Positions 1 through 8,811 are shown, numbered from the stretch's first letter. The stretch is DNA of 64,000 bases from Bradyrhizobium valentinum (GCF_001440405.1 NZ_LLXX01000175.1:1-64000), one strand, 5' to 3'. Translations and numbers: made by a program. Notes: a model not told the origin generated them from the sequence alone.

Positions 1-185
1 GGTGCCGCTGGGCGGGCCATCGCCGGCGGTGGTCCCGCTGGACGGGACATGGCAGGTGGTGCTGCCGGCGCAGCCACGCCCCCTGGACCGTGACCTCTTC
101 CCACTTGGGCGGATGAGCCGGTGCTCAGCGTGATCGCGGAGACACCAAGAAAAAGCGTTGCAACGCGGGCGACGCGCGGAAGCAT
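1..185 (-). CDS. Secreted Pro/Ala-rich protein, N-terminal part only (cut by window edge)
   Basis: An open frame starts with ATG at 185 and runs off the left edge without a stop (61 codons visible). It begins MLPRVARVATLFLGVSAITL, a basic N-terminus followed by a hydrophobic core. A likely signal peptidase site lies after SSA near residue 26, so export is predicted. The mature part is low-complexity, rich in Pro, Ala and Gly, with a repeated PPAM-x-RPA unit near residues 44-60. A GAGGGAG ribosome binding site sits about 8 bases before the ATG and decides the start. It is transcribed in the same direction as the P450 upstream of it. No family is recognisable from this fragment; the function is unknown. 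Confidence 0.6.
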   Translation of the reverse strand, partial: MLPRVARVATLFLGVSAITLSTGSSAQVGRGHGPGGVAAPAAPPAMSRPAGPPPAMARPAA

Positions 186-311
186 GGTCTCAACTCCCTC
201 GTGCTTGGTCGCCCGGAGGTGTCAACGCGCGACCGCAGAAATCGTTCGCCTGGGGTCTGTGGCTTACATTGCGATTTTGCGACGCAGGACTGATGCAATT
301 CGCCTACGGCG

Positions 312-1532
312 CTAGCTGACCGTGCAAGGCACGCTCAAGTATCCGCGGAAGCGCACGCGGCCGCCGCGTACCGGTGCGCCGTCGAGTGCATAATCCGGAA
401 AGCGCGCGAGGAAATGAGAGATCGCGATCGCGCCCTCGAGCCGCGCCAGCGCCATGCCGGCGCATTGATGCGCGCCGGTGCCGAAGGCCAGATGCCGGTT
501 CGGCGTACGGCCGATATCGAAACGCTCGGGATCGGCGAACTGCGCGGGATCGCGGTTGGCGGCGCCGATGCACAGCGTCACCGGCGTGCCAGGGGGCATC
601 GCGATGCCGCCGAGTTCAAACGGCTCGACGGTCATGCGGTTGCCGAGCTGGTTGGAGCTCTCGAACCGCAGCATTTCCTCGACCGCGGTCTTGATCAGCG
701 CAGGATTCTCAATCAACCGGCGTTTCTCGCTGGCGTGGTTCGACAACGCCACCAGGCCGTTGCCGATCAGGTTGGTGGTGGTCTCGTGGCCGGCATTGAG
801 CAGGAAGATGCAGTTGTGCAGCAGCTCCTTTTCGGTCAGCCGTTCGCCATTGTCTTCGCCCTGAATGAGCCGCGTCAGCACGTCGCGGTCGGGATTGCCG
901 GGCTTGGACCGTCGCCGTGCCACCAGCCCTTCGAGGTAGGACAGGAAATCCTCCACCGCCTTGTTGCCACGGGCGAAGGCGTCCGGGCCGATCACCGGCT
1001 CCAGCGCACCGAGGATAGCCAGCGACCAGTCGCGCAAGGGCTCGCGCTCGCCCTCGGGGACATCGAGCAGATTGCCGATCACCTCGATCGGGATCGCGGC
1101 GGCGAAATCGTCGATCAGGTCTACCTTGCCCTTGGCGGCGATGGCGTCGAGCAGGCGGTCGACCAGCCGGATCAGATCGGGCTCCATGCCGGCGATCGCG
1201 CGCGGCGAGAGCGCGCCCATGATCAGCCGCCGCACGCGGGTGTGGGCGGGAGGATCGTTGAACACGAGGCTTGTGGTGTGGTGCTCGTAGAGCAGGGAAT
1301 TACCGTACTTCGGCGAGAACTCCTTCTTCTTGTCCGAAGAGAAGGCCTTGGTGTTCTTGTAGGCTGCAACCAGATCGTCGTAGCGGGTCAGAAAATACGA
1401 CCCGTTCGGCAGCCGCTTGACCGGCTCGGTCTCGCGCAGCGCGCGATAGGTCGGGTAGGGGTCGGCGTAGAACTCCGGCGTCAGCTTTTCGAGGTCGAAG
1501 GTGGCCGCCAGTTCGCGCGCATCCAAATTCAT
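312..1532 (-). CDS. Cytochrome P450 (class I bacterial type)
   Basis: Soluble haem monooxygenase of about 406 residues, the usual size for bacterial P450s needing separate ferredoxin and reductase partners, none of which is encoded nearby. Visible signatures are the I-helix AGHETT (about 247-252) with the proton-relay acid/Thr pair, the K-helix EEMLR (ExxR) and the haem loop FGTGAHQCAG with the ligand Cys at about 357. ATG at 1532 is preferred because AAAGAG lies 12 bases upstream. A GTG four codons earlier is possible but its spacing is poor. The gene is divergent from the TetR gene across a 305-bp promoter region. The substrate cannot be told; detoxification or terpenoid/fatty-acid-like substrates are possible. 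Confidence 0.93.
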   Translation of the reverse strand: MNLDARELAATFDLEKLTPEFYADPYPTYRALRETEPVKRLPNGSYFLTRYDDLVAAYKNTKAFSSDKKKEFSPKYGNSLLYEHHTTSLVFNDPPAHTRVRRLIMGALSPRAIAGMEPDLIRLVDRLLDAIAAKGKVDLIDDFAAAIPIEVIGNLLDVPEGEREPLRDWSLAILGALEPVIGPDAFARGNKAVEDFLSYLEGLVARRRSKPGNPDRDVLTRLIQGEDNGERLTEKELLHNCIFLLNAGHETTTNLIGNGLVALSNHASEKRRLIENPALIKTAVEEMLRFESSNQLGNRMTVEPFELGGIAMPPGTPVTLCIGAANRDPAQFADPERFDIGRTPNRHLAFGTGAHQCAGMALARLEGAIAISHFLARFPDYALDGAPVRGGRVRFRGYLSVPCTVS

Positions 1533-1577
1533 GGCCCGGCACACTCTTTGGGAAAATTAAGCAGGCGACCATCAAAT

Positions 1578-1595
1578 TAGTCGCAACTGCAACTA
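1578..1595. promoter_or_regulatory. Pseudo-palindrome upstream of the P450 gene
   Basis: The arms TAGTCGCA and TGCAACTA match at 7 of 8 positions around a 2-bp centre. The site lies 46 bp upstream of the P450 start in an AT-richer stretch of the divergent P450/TetR intergenic region (1533-1837). Its size and symmetry fit a dimeric TetR- or MarR-type regulator. That it binds the neighbouring TetR protein is inference only, because the site differs from the palindrome at 1816-1831. The rest of this intergenic region (1596-1800) shows nothing I can assign. Confidence 0.4.
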
Positions 1596-1815
1596 TCTTA
1601 GATGCCATTCCCGGGGCGTCAAGCCAGAGCGCACCTTCCAGCTCCGAACCATCCGCGGCGCGTTGGGGTTGCAGCCGATCCAGGATAAGCCGGAAAGGTG
1701 AGCGCCGGATTCCAGGAAAAGTCATGTTCAAACAAAGCGATGAAGCTGTGTCTTTGACGTCACCCCGCGACACAATTCGCTTGGTGCGCTGCAATAGATA
1801 CTTGACTCCATCAAG

Positions 1816-1831
1816 GTGAGTGATTACTCAC
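1816..1831. promoter_or_regulatory. Palindromic operator at the TetR gene promoter
   Basis: GTGAGT-GATT-ACTCAC is a perfect inverted repeat with 6-bp arms ending 6 bp before the TetR ATG. A TTGACT -35-like hexamer at 1802-1807, followed after 17 bp by TACTCA (1825-1830), would put the operator over the -10 box. GTGAGTNNNNACTCAC-like sites are typical of TetR/AcrR repressors of efflux pumps, so autorepression is the natural reading. Confidence 0.6.
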
Positions 1832-1837
1832 GCCCCC

Positions 1838-2539
1838 ATGTCTACCCTGCGCATGACCAGTGACTTGCGGCGGCAATTAATCTTGAGCGCCGCCAAGCGA
1901 TGCTTTGCCCGCAACGGCTTTGCCGGCACCACGACCAAGAGCGTGGCGGCGGCCGCAGCCATTTCGGAAGGGCTATTGTTCAAGCACTTCCCCTCCAAGG
2001 CCGCGCTCTACGCCGAAATTCTCACCGAGGAGTGCGAGGCCGATCCGGATTTCGCGCACCTGCTCGGCCAGGAGCCTTCAACTGCCACACTGGTCGAACT
2101 GGTCAAGGGCATGGTTGGCCATTTCGTCGAGGTGTCCGACGGATCGGATCCGGAGGAAGCGCAACGGCTGCGGCTGATGACGACGAGCCATCTCGACGAC
2201 GGCGAGTTCGCGCGGCTGCTCTACGACAAGATCGGCGGCCTGATCGGGCCGGTGTTCTCCGCATCGATCGAACGCGCTGTCGCGGTTGGCGATGCGGTGC
2301 GGATCGGCAGCGACCCGCTCAACCTGTTCTGGTTCGCGCACCACACCGTGCTGATGGCGGCGCTCACGCGGCTTCCGGCCGTGCCCTGTCTTTCCTACGG
2401 CAACGCCGCCGATCTGCAGCGGCAACTTTGTCAATTCATCCTGCGCGGCATTGGACTTACCGAAGCCGCAATTGCTTCTCATTTGGACTGCGAGCTGTCA
2501 CCGACTTCGGGACAATCGGTAACTGCAGAAAGTGCATGA
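1838..2539 (+). CDS. TetR/AcrR-family transcriptional repressor
   Basis: DNA-binding regulator of about 233 residues. The N-terminal helix-turn-helix is clear: AKRCFARNGFAGTT, then KSVAAAAAISEGLLFKHFPS and KAALYAEIL, the classic TetR order, within about residues 15-60. The C-terminal ligand-binding half is poorly conserved, as usual. The ATG at 1838 was chosen. A GTG at 1820 lies inside the operator and an ATG at 1853 is also possible. No Shine-Dalgarno is seen before 1838, and the promoter position suggests a nearly leaderless message. The stop is one base before the efflux adaptor start, so the gene is cotranscribed with the RND pump it probably represses. The inducer is unknown. Confidence 0.93.
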   Translation: MSTLRMTSDLRRQLILSAAKRCFARNGFAGTTTKSVAAAAAISEGLLFKHFPSKAALYAEILTEECEADPDFAHLLGQEPSTATLVELVKGMVGHFVEVSDGSDPEEAQRLRLMTTSHLDDGEFARLLYDKIGGLIGPVFSASIERAVAVGDAVRIGSDPLNLFWFAHHTVLMAALTRLPAVPCLSYGNAADLQRQLCQFILRGIGLTEAAIASHLDCELSPTSGQSVTAESA

Positions 2540-2540
2540 C

Positions 2541-3734
2541 ATGAATATCGTGACTGAACACAAGATATCGGGCAAGCCGATTGTCGATAAGCCGCACAAG
2601 CGGCCGGTCCGGATGGTGCGATGGTTCATCGTCGTGGGATTGTTGCTGGCCTTGCTGGTCGGCGGCCTCGTCTGGTTCAACTACTTCCGCGGCAAGATGA
2701 TTGCGCAGTTCTTCGCGAACAACAAGCCGCCGCCGGTGAGCGTCAACGTTGCCACGGCGAAGTCCGAGACCATTCCGAACCTCCTGACCGCGGTCGGCGA
2801 TCTCGCCGCCGTGCATCAGGTCAACGTCACTTCCGACGTCAACGGCCGCATCACCGACATCCAGTTTACCGCTGGTGCAAGCGTGAAGGCAGGTACGCCG
2901 CTGGTGCAGTTGTTCGACGGTCCGGAGCAGGGCGACCTCGCGAACTATAAGGCGCAGCAGCGGGTGGCGCAGATATCGCTGGATCGCGCCAAGCAACTGG
3001 CCGAGCGTCAGGTCGGGCCGCAGGCGACGGTGGACACCGCGCAAGCGGCGTTCGACCAGGCCAGCGCCGGCATTGCCAAAACCGAGGCGATCATCTCGCA
3101 GAAGCTGGTGCGGGCGCCGTTCGATGGCGAACTCGGCGTTCGCAGGGTCGAAGTCGGACAATATCTGACCGCCGGCACGCAGATCGTCTCCTTGACCGAT
3201 CTGTCGGCGCTGTATGCGAACTTCACCGTGACGGAAAAGGATTCCGGCCAGCTCAAGGTCGGCCAGATCGTTCGTATCGCGGTCGATGCCTATCCGGGCC
3301 GTACCTTCGAGGGCAAGATCACCACCATCGAGCCGCAGATCGCGGCCGAAACGCGCAACATTCGCGTGCAGGCGACGATCCAGAATCCGGACCGTATCCT
3401 CAAGCCCGGCATGTTCGTGACCACCACCGTGGTGCTGCCGGACAAGCCGCCTGTGGTCACCGTGCCCGAAACCGCGGTTGACTACACGCTCTATGGCGAC
3501 TCGGTCTTCCTCCTCGGCGAGAAGAAGGAAGAGGACGGCAAGACCAGCCTCACGGTGACGCGGACCTTCGTGCAGACCGGCAAGCGCCTCGAAGGACGGG
3601 CTGAAATCCTGAAGGGCTTGAAGGACGGCGACCGCGTCGTGGCGGTGGGGCAGCTCAAGCTGCAATCGGGATCCGCCGTGACGATCTCGACCGATCCGAC
3701 ACCGCCGATTCCGGCGAAGCCACCGCGCTACTGA
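2541..3734 (+). CDS. RND efflux periplasmic adaptor (membrane fusion protein, HlyD/AcrA type)
   Basis: About 397 residues. A cytoplasmic N-terminus is followed by one membrane segment (VRWFIVVGLLLALLVGGLVW, about 29-50). Then come the biotinyl-lipoyl-like hairpin halves (VTSDVNGRI and LVRAPFDGELGVRRVEVGQY), a short coiled-coil between them, a beta-barrel domain and a C-terminal membrane-proximal domain. It bridges the inner-membrane pump to an outer-membrane channel, which is not encoded here. ATG 2541 was chosen because AGAAAG lies about 8 bases upstream; a GTG three codons earlier overlaps the TetR stop. The gap to the pump gene (3735-3840) contains a hairpin, GCGGTC (3783-3788) with GACCGC (3799-3804), and no other gene. 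Confidence 0.95.
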   Translation: MNIVTEHKISGKPIVDKPHKRPVRMVRWFIVVGLLLALLVGGLVWFNYFRGKMIAQFFANNKPPPVSVNVATAKSETIPNLLTAVGDLAAVHQVNVTSDVNGRITDIQFTAGASVKAGTPLVQLFDGPEQGDLANYKAQQRVAQISLDRAKQLAERQVGPQATVDTAQAAFDQASAGIAKTEAIISQKLVRAPFDGELGVRRVEVGQYLTAGTQIVSLTDLSALYANFTVTEKDSGQLKVGQIVRIAVDAYPGRTFEGKITTIEPQIAAETRNIRVQATIQNPDRILKPGMFVTTTVVLPDKPPVVTVPETAVDYTLYGDSVFLLGEKKEEDGKTSLTVTRTFVQTGKRLEGRAEILKGLKDGDRVVAVGQLKLQSGSAVTISTDPTPPIPAKPPRY

Positions 3735-3840
3735 CAACAGATGAGCGCGATCCTGAGGGGCCGCGTTGGCGAAAGACGGGCAGCGGTCCTCGAGACGAGA
3801 CCGCGCCCAAAACTGCTGAACTCACCGGGATAAATCTGCG

Positions 3841-6800
3841 ATGGCCTTAACCGATATTTTCATCAAGCGTCCGGTCCTGTCGGTCGTCGTCAGTCTGCTG
3901 ATCCTCCTGATCGGTCTCAGGGCCGCCAGCGTCTTGCCGATCCGGCAATATCCGAAGTTGTCGAACACGGTGGTCAATATCACCACTTCTTATCCGGGCG
4001 CGTCGGCTAACCTCATTCAGGGCTTCATCACTACGCCGATCGAGCAGGCGGTCGCCTCCGCCGAGGGCGTCGACTACATCACCTCGTCGTCCGTGCAGGG
4101 CACCAGCACGATCCAGGTCTACATCAAGCTGAATTTCGACCCGAACCAGGCGCTGACCGAAGTTCTCGCCAAGGTGAACTCGGTCAAATACCTGATCCCG
4201 AAGGAATCGAACGACCCGGTCATAACCAAGACGACCGGCCAAACCACGGCCGTGATGTATCTGGGCTTCTCCAGCGAAGAACTCTCGGGGTCAGCCATTT
4301 CAGACTATCTGACACGCGTGGTGCAGCCGGTGCTGTCGACGGTCGACGGCGTTGCATCCGCTGACATTCTTGGCGGACAAACGTTCGCGATGCGGCTGTG
4401 GCTCGATCCGATACGAATGGCGGGGCGCGGCGTATCGCCGAGCGACGTTTCCGCGGCGATCGCCGCCAACAACTTCCAGGCCGCGGCCGGTCAGTCCAAG
4501 GGCTATTTTATCGTCTCGAACGTCCAGACCAACACCGACCTGCGGAACCTCGATCAGTTCAAGAAGATGATCGTCAAATCCAAGGACGGCGGCTTCGTGC
4601 GGGTCGAGGATATCGCGACCGTCGAACTTGCCGCCCAAAGCACGGACGCGAGCGTCGCATTCAGCGGCGAGCGCGCGATCTTCATCGGCGTGCAGGCGAC
4701 CCCGCAAGGCAATCCGCTGACGCTGGTCAAGGGCGTGCGCGCGCTGTTTCCGGAACTGGAGCGCAACCTGCCGCCATCGATGAAGATGAAGGTGGCCTAC
4801 GATTCCACCAAGTTCATTCAGTCATCAATCGACGAGGTGAAGAACACGCTGATCGAAGCCGTGCTGATCGTCGTGGTCGTGATCTTCCTGTTCCTGGCCT
4901 CATTCCGCTCGGTCATCATTCCCGTGGTCACGATTCCGCTGTCGTTGATCGGCGTCTGCAGCCTGATGCTGATGATGGGCTTCAGCTTCAATCTTCTGAC
5001 GTTGCTGGCGATGGTGCTGGCGATCGGGCTCGTGGTCGACGACGCCATCGTGGTGGTCGAGAACATCCATCGACATCTGGAAGAGGGAAAAACTCCGGTA
5101 CAGGCGTCGCTGCAGGGCGCGCGCGAAATCGTCGGCCCCGTGATCTCGATGACGATCACGCTGGCGGCGGTGTATGCTCCGATCGGCTTCCTCGGTGGCT
5201 TGACTGGTTCGCTGTTCCGCGAATTCGCCTTCACGCTCGCGGGTTCCGTGATCGTGTCCGGCGTGATCGCGCTGACGCTGTCGCCGATGATGTGCTCGGT
5301 CCTCCTGAAGAGCGCGGACGAGGGGCGATTCTCCAGGCTGGTCAACAGGGTGTTCGGCGCGATGACGCGCTGGTATGGACGTCAGCTCGATCGCTCGCTC
5401 GACTATCGTCCGATCACCGGGCTGTTCGCGCTGACGATGCTCGGTCTGGTCGGCTTCCTCTATATGAACACTTCAAAGGAGCTTGCGCCCGAAGAGGACC
5501 AGGGCATCGTGTTCTCGGTAACCAAGGCGCCGAAATACGCCAACATCGACTATGTCGATTTCTACGGCGACAAGCTCGACAAGACGTTCGCCAAGTTTCC
5601 GGAAACCGACCTCCGCTTCGTCCTGAACGGCATCACCGGCCCGCAGGGCGGCATTGCCGGCATGCTGCTCAAGCCGTGGGACGAGCGTGAGCGTTCCTCG
5701 ATCCAACTGAAGCCGCTGGTGCAAGCGGAGCTCTCAAAGATCGAGGGCGTCCAGGCGTTCGCGTTCAACCTGCCGCCGCTCCCGGGCGGGCCCGGCGGGC
5801 TGCCGATACAGATGGTGGTCAATTCCACCGCCGGCTTCCAGGCCGTTTATGACGAGATGGCGAAGCTGAAGGACGCCGCGCGCAAGAGCGGGCTGTTCAT
5901 CGTGTCCGACAGCGACCTCGAGTTCAACCAGCCGGTGGTGCGCGTCTCCATCGACCGTTCCAAGGCGAGTGATCTCGGCATCAACATGTCGCAGGTCGGC
6001 GCCACCCTGCAGACGCTGCTGGGCGGCAATTACGTCAATCGCTTCAATCTCGAGGGACGTTCGTATCAGGTCATCCCGCAGGTGTCGCGGGACAAGCGGC
6101 TGTCGCCGGAATCGCTCGGGGGCTACTACGTCCCGACCAACACCGGGCAGCTTGTGCCGCTTTCGACCATCGTGTCGATCGAGACCGGTACCGATCCGAA
6201 TTCGCTCACGCATTACAACCAGCTCAACTCCGCGACCTTCTCGGCGGTGCCGATGCCGGGCGTGACGGTCGGGCAGGCCGTGGACTTCCTGGAGGGCGAG
6301 GCCAAAAAGCTGCCTGCCGGGTTCGGCCATGACTATCTGGCTGATTCTCGCCAATATGTGCAGGAAGGCAACCAGCTCGCGATCACCTTCGGCTTCGCGC
6401 TGATCATCATCTTCCTGGTGCTGGCGGCGCAGTTCGAGAGCTTGCGGGATCCGCTGGTGATCATGATCAGCGTGCCCATGGCGATCGTCGGTGCGTTGAT
6501 TCCGCTGTTCTTCGGCGTGGCGACCATCAACATCTACACCCAGGTCGGACTATTGACGCTGGTCGGCCTCATCACCAAGCACGGCATTCTGATGGTCGAG
6601 TTCGCCAACGAATTGCAGCTCAAGGAAGGTCTCGACAAGCGCTCGGCGATCGAGATGGCGGCCCGCATCCGGCTGCGTCCGATCCTGATGACGACGGCGG
6701 CGATGGTCACCGGTCTGATCCCGCTTCTGACCGCAACCGGTGCAGGTGCGGCGAGTCGCTTCTCGATCGGCCTCGTCGTGGTCGCGGGCATGTCGATCGG

Positions 6801-6936
6801 CACGCTGTTCACGTTGTTCGTGCTGCCGGCGGTCTATGTCTGGATGGCCACCGACCACCAGGCCAAGGCCGGCTCGCAGCGGACCAAGGAGATCTCCGAT
6901 TTCGATCTCGGAAGGTCGGGGCTCAAGCCGACCTGA
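3841..6936 (+). CDS. RND multidrug efflux pump, inner-membrane transporter (HAE1/AcrB type)
   Basis: A 1031-residue proton-driven drug/H+ antiporter of normal full length. It starts MALTDIFIKRPVLS, as most HAE1 pumps do. Proton-relay residues are present: Asp400 and Asp401 in GLVVDDAIVVVENI (TM4) and Lys913 in LITKHGILMVEFANE (TM10). The two large periplasmic loops follow TM1 and TM7 in the normal order. It forms the pump with the adaptor just upstream, and TetR is first in the same operon. An outer-membrane factor must come from elsewhere. Substrate range is not predictable; the P450 across the divergent promoter hints at hydrophobic toxic compounds. A strong terminator follows. Confidence 0.97.
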   Translation: MALTDIFIKRPVLSVVVSLLILLIGLRAASVLPIRQYPKLSNTVVNITTSYPGASANLIQGFITTPIEQAVASAEGVDYITSSSVQGTSTIQVYIKLNFDPNQALTEVLAKVNSVKYLIPKESNDPVITKTTGQTTAVMYLGFSSEELSGSAISDYLTRVVQPVLSTVDGVASADILGGQTFAMRLWLDPIRMAGRGVSPSDVSAAIAANNFQAAAGQSKGYFIVSNVQTNTDLRNLDQFKKMIVKSKDGGFVRVEDIATVELAAQSTDASVAFSGERAIFIGVQATPQGNPLTLVKGVRALFPELERNLPPSMKMKVAYDSTKFIQSSIDEVKNTLIEAVLIVVVVIFLFLASFRSVIIPVVTIPLSLIGVCSLMLMMGFSFNLLTLLAMVLAIGLVVDDAIVVVENIHRHLEEGKTPVQASLQGAREIVGPVISMTITLAAVYAPIGFLGGLTGSLFREFAFTLAGSVIVSGVIALTLSPMMCSVLLKSADEGRFSRLVNRVFGAMTRWYGRQLDRSLDYRPITGLFALTMLGLVGFLYMNTSKELAPEEDQGIVFSVTKAPKYANIDYVDFYGDKLDKTFAKFPETDLRFVLNGITGPQGGIAGMLLKPWDERERSSIQLKPLVQAELSKIEGVQAFAFNLPPLPGGPGGLPIQMVVNSTAGFQAVYDEMAKLKDAARKSGLFIVSDSDLEFNQPVVRVSIDRSKASDLGINMSQVGATLQTLLGGNYVNRFNLEGRSYQVIPQVSRDKRLSPESLGGYYVPTNTGQLVPLSTIVSIETGTDPNSLTHYNQLNSATFSAVPMPGVTVGQAVDFLEGEAKKLPAGFGHDYLADSRQYVQEGNQLAITFGFALIIIFLVLAAQFESLRDPLVIMISVPMAIVGALIPLFFGVATINIYTQVGLLTLVGLITKHGILMVEFANELQLKEGLDKRSAIEMAARIRLRPILMTTAAMVTGLIPLLTATGAGAASRFSIGLVVVAGMSIGTLFTLFVLPAVYVWMATDHQAKAGSQRTKEISDFDLGRSGLKPT

Positions 6937-6961
6937 GCTTCTCGTGCGATGAAATTGTAGG

Positions 6962-6995
6962 CGACGGCAGCGGACATCGCTGCCGTCGTTTTTTT
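6962..6995 (+). terminator. Rho-independent terminator after the RND operon
   Basis: A perfect 11-bp stem (CGACGGCAGCG / CGCTGCCGTCG) with a 5-base loop is followed at once by seven T residues. It ends the TetR-adaptor-pump transcript 26 bp after the stop codon. Confidence 0.93.
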
Positions 6996-7068
6996 GCGGC
7001 GGCGCGTCGTGCAGCCCGGCGACGCCTTCGGCTCTCCATGCTAGGAAAGAAGAAACAGGGGAGCCAAC

Positions 7069-7812
7069 ATGACGAGCGACTTTCCCGCGGGCAATTACCG
7101 CTTCATCCCGGCCGTGTTTCAGTACTCCGGCGGGGTGGCCGCCAACCCTGACTATGAGATCGAGCGGGTGCGGTTCGACAAATGGGTACCGCTGGCCGAA
7201 GGTTTTGCGCAGATCGCAAAATACATTCAGGCGGCGGGAAGGCCGCTGACATCGTTCTGCGCCTGCGAATTGCGATCGCCCGCGGCGTTCACCGATGAAG
7301 GATTCCGCAATTTCAACCTGCACTACGTCAAGACGCTGGCAGAGTGGGGCGTCTATGACGGCAACACCAATCCGGTGGCGCGCAGCAATGTCTGTCCGGA
7401 GATCGATCCGCCGGCCGAGCCGTCGTTCTACGCCTTTTCGTTTACGCGCCTGAGCCAGGGTGCGACGCCGAGTTTCGTGATCGCAGGCAGCGGCGAGTCG
7501 CAGGAAGGCAATGCGAGCTACGCCGAACGTACGGTGCGCTACCGCGACGTCAGCCCCGAGGGCATTGCGGAGAAGGTTCGCTATGTTGCCGGCGTGATGG
7601 AGCGCCGCATGGACGAGTTCGGGTTCGGCTGGAAGGATGCGACTGATGTGCAGACCTACACCATCCACGACTTCCACCACGTCTTTGCCGATGCGCTTGT
7701 TCGCCGTGGTGCGGCGCGTTCCGGCCTGACCTGGCATTTCGCGCGGCCGCCGGTGATCGATCTTGAGTATGAGATGGATTGCCGGAGGGTGATGCGGGAG
7801 GTGGTAATCTAA
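7069..7812 (+). CDS. RidA/YjgF-like protein, possibly 2-aminomuconate-deaminase type
   Basis: A 247-residue soluble protein without signal peptide or membrane segments. The C-terminal part (DVQTYTIHDFHHVFADALVRR, then ARSGLTWHFARPPVIDLEYE) has the spacing and chemistry of the RidA fold, including an Arg-Ser then acidic end. The N-terminal half (QYSGGVAAN, FCACELRSP) looks like a second, degenerate copy. RidA proteins hydrolyse reactive enamines/imines, and a longer branch acts as 2-aminomuconate-type deaminases. The exact role here is inference. Start ATG 7069 follows AGGGGAG by 7 bases. It stands alone after the terminator and faces the peptide importer genes across a palindromic repeat. Confidence 0.6.
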   Translation: MTSDFPAGNYRFIPAVFQYSGGVAANPDYEIERVRFDKWVPLAEGFAQIAKYIQAAGRPLTSFCACELRSPAAFTDEGFRNFNLHYVKTLAEWGVYDGNTNPVARSNVCPEIDPPAEPSFYAFSFTRLSQGATPSFVIAGSGESQEGNASYAERTVRYRDVSPEGIAEKVRYVAGVMERRMDEFGFGWKDATDVQTYTIHDFHHVFADALVRRGAARSGLTWHFARPPVIDLEYEMDCRRVMREVVI

Positions 7813-7912
7813 CCCTCATCCTGAGGAGCGCCTCTTCGCGCGTCTCGAAGGATGAGGCCACAGTGGGGCCTCATGGTTCGAGACGGCGCTATGCGCCTCC
7901 TCACCATGAGGG
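7813..7912. repeat. Palindromic intergenic repeat (A unit then B unit)
   Basis: The A unit has ends CTCATCCTGAGGAGC and GTCTCGAAGGATGAG. The B unit has ends CCTCATGGTTCGAGACG and CTCCTCACCATGAGG. They lie head to tail and each can fold into a hairpin with a variable tip. They fill the gap between two converging genes. Related copies occur at 35503, 37904, 40327, 47624, 49025, 49902 and 52439. Confidence 0.9.
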
Positions 7913-7920
7913 TTCGCCAC

Positions 7921-8808
7921 TCACCGTTCTCTCGGGTCCAGCGCGTCGCGCAGGCCGTCGCCGACCAGGTTGAACGACAGCACCACGAGGAAGATCGCCA
8001 GCCCCGGCCAGATCGCCATCCACGGCGCATTGGTGAGGAAGCGTTGTGCGACGTTGAGCATGCTGCCCCACGATGGGGCCGGGGGCTGCTGGCCAAGGCC
8101 GAGAAAGGACAGCGCGGCTTCCGCGATAATCGCGGCGGCGATCGACAGCGTCGCCTGCACCAATAGCGCCGGCATGATGTTGGGCAGGATGTGAAACAGC
8201 GCGATACGCCAGCGCGGATTGCCCATGGCGCGCGCGGCCTCGACATAATCCTCGACCTTGACACTCATCACCTGGCCGCGGGTCAGCCGCACGAAGATCG
8301 GCGTCGCCGAGATGCCGATCGCGATCATGGCGTTGCCGAGGCTGGGGCCTAAGAATGCGGCCAGTGCAATCGCGAGGATCAGGAATGGGCAGGCCAGCAT
8401 TGCGTCGGTAATGCGGCTGATCAGGGCATCGATGAAGCCGCCGCGATAACCCGACAACAGGCCGAGCGGGACGCCGATCGAAAGCGCTATCCCGACCGAG
8501 ATGGCGCCGGCTAGCAGCGACGCCCGCGCGCCGTAGATTACGCGCGCAAGAATGTCGCGGCCGAGCTCGTCGGTCCCGAACCAGTGCAGTGCGGAAGGCG
8601 GCTTGCGCACCAGCGACCAGCTTGTCGCGATCGGTTCATAAGGCGAGATCAGCGGCGCAAACAGCGCGAGCAGGACGAAGGTTGCGATCACGACAAGGCC
8701 CGCCACCGCGCCCTTGCGCTTGAACAGCCGGCGTAGCGCGCGCCGCGCCGGGCTCTCCAGTTCGTCGGAGGCCGCAATCGGTAACGCGCTGAGGGTGGTG
8801 TCGGCCAT
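7921..8808 (-). CDS. Dipeptide-type ABC transporter permease (DppC/GsiD-like), importer 2
   Basis: A 295-residue inner-membrane permease with an N-terminal OppC-type segment (about 30-55), a periplasmic loop carrying HWFGTDELGRDILARVIYG, and five further helices. The EAA loop that docks the ATPase is EAARAMGNPRWRIALFHILP (about 190-210). It is last in the second importer, 3 bp after its partner permease. The start ATG is fixed by the adjoining stop of the upstream gene. It works with the permease at 8812-9753, the ATPases at 11499-13588 and the binding protein at 9962-11476. Substrate is peptide-like by family; glutathione or gamma-glutamyl peptides are suggested only by the neighbouring GGT. 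Confidence 0.93.
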   Translation of the reverse strand: MADTTLSALPIAASDELESPARRALRRLFKRKGAVAGLVVIATFVLLALFAPLISPYEPIATSWSLVRKPPSALHWFGTDELGRDILARVIYGARASLLAGAISVGIALSIGVPLGLLSGYRGGFIDALISRITDAMLACPFLILAIALAAFLGPSLGNAMIAIGISATPIFVRLTRGQVMSVKVEDYVEAARAMGNPRWRIALFHILPNIMPALLVQATLSIAAAIIAEAALSFLGLGQQPPAPSWGSMLNVAQRFLTNAPWMAIWPGLAIFLVVLSFNLVGDGLRDALDPRER

Positions 8809-8811
8809 GGC

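Noticed and set aside
414..1580. Long plus-strand open frame opposite the P450 gene
   Set aside because: Its composition (Gly, Ala, Arg, Asp, Gln rich, no motifs) is that of a shadow frame in high-G+C DNA; the P450 on the other strand has all family motifs.
2457..3737. Minus-strand 426-codon frame opposite the efflux adaptor
   Set aside because: No domain; repetitive Arg/His/Asp/Leu composition; the adaptor frame is clearly coding.
6550..7737. Minus-strand 395-codon frame across the RND gene end and RidA-like gene
   Set aside because: It crosses a strong terminator and two unrelated genes; no motif.
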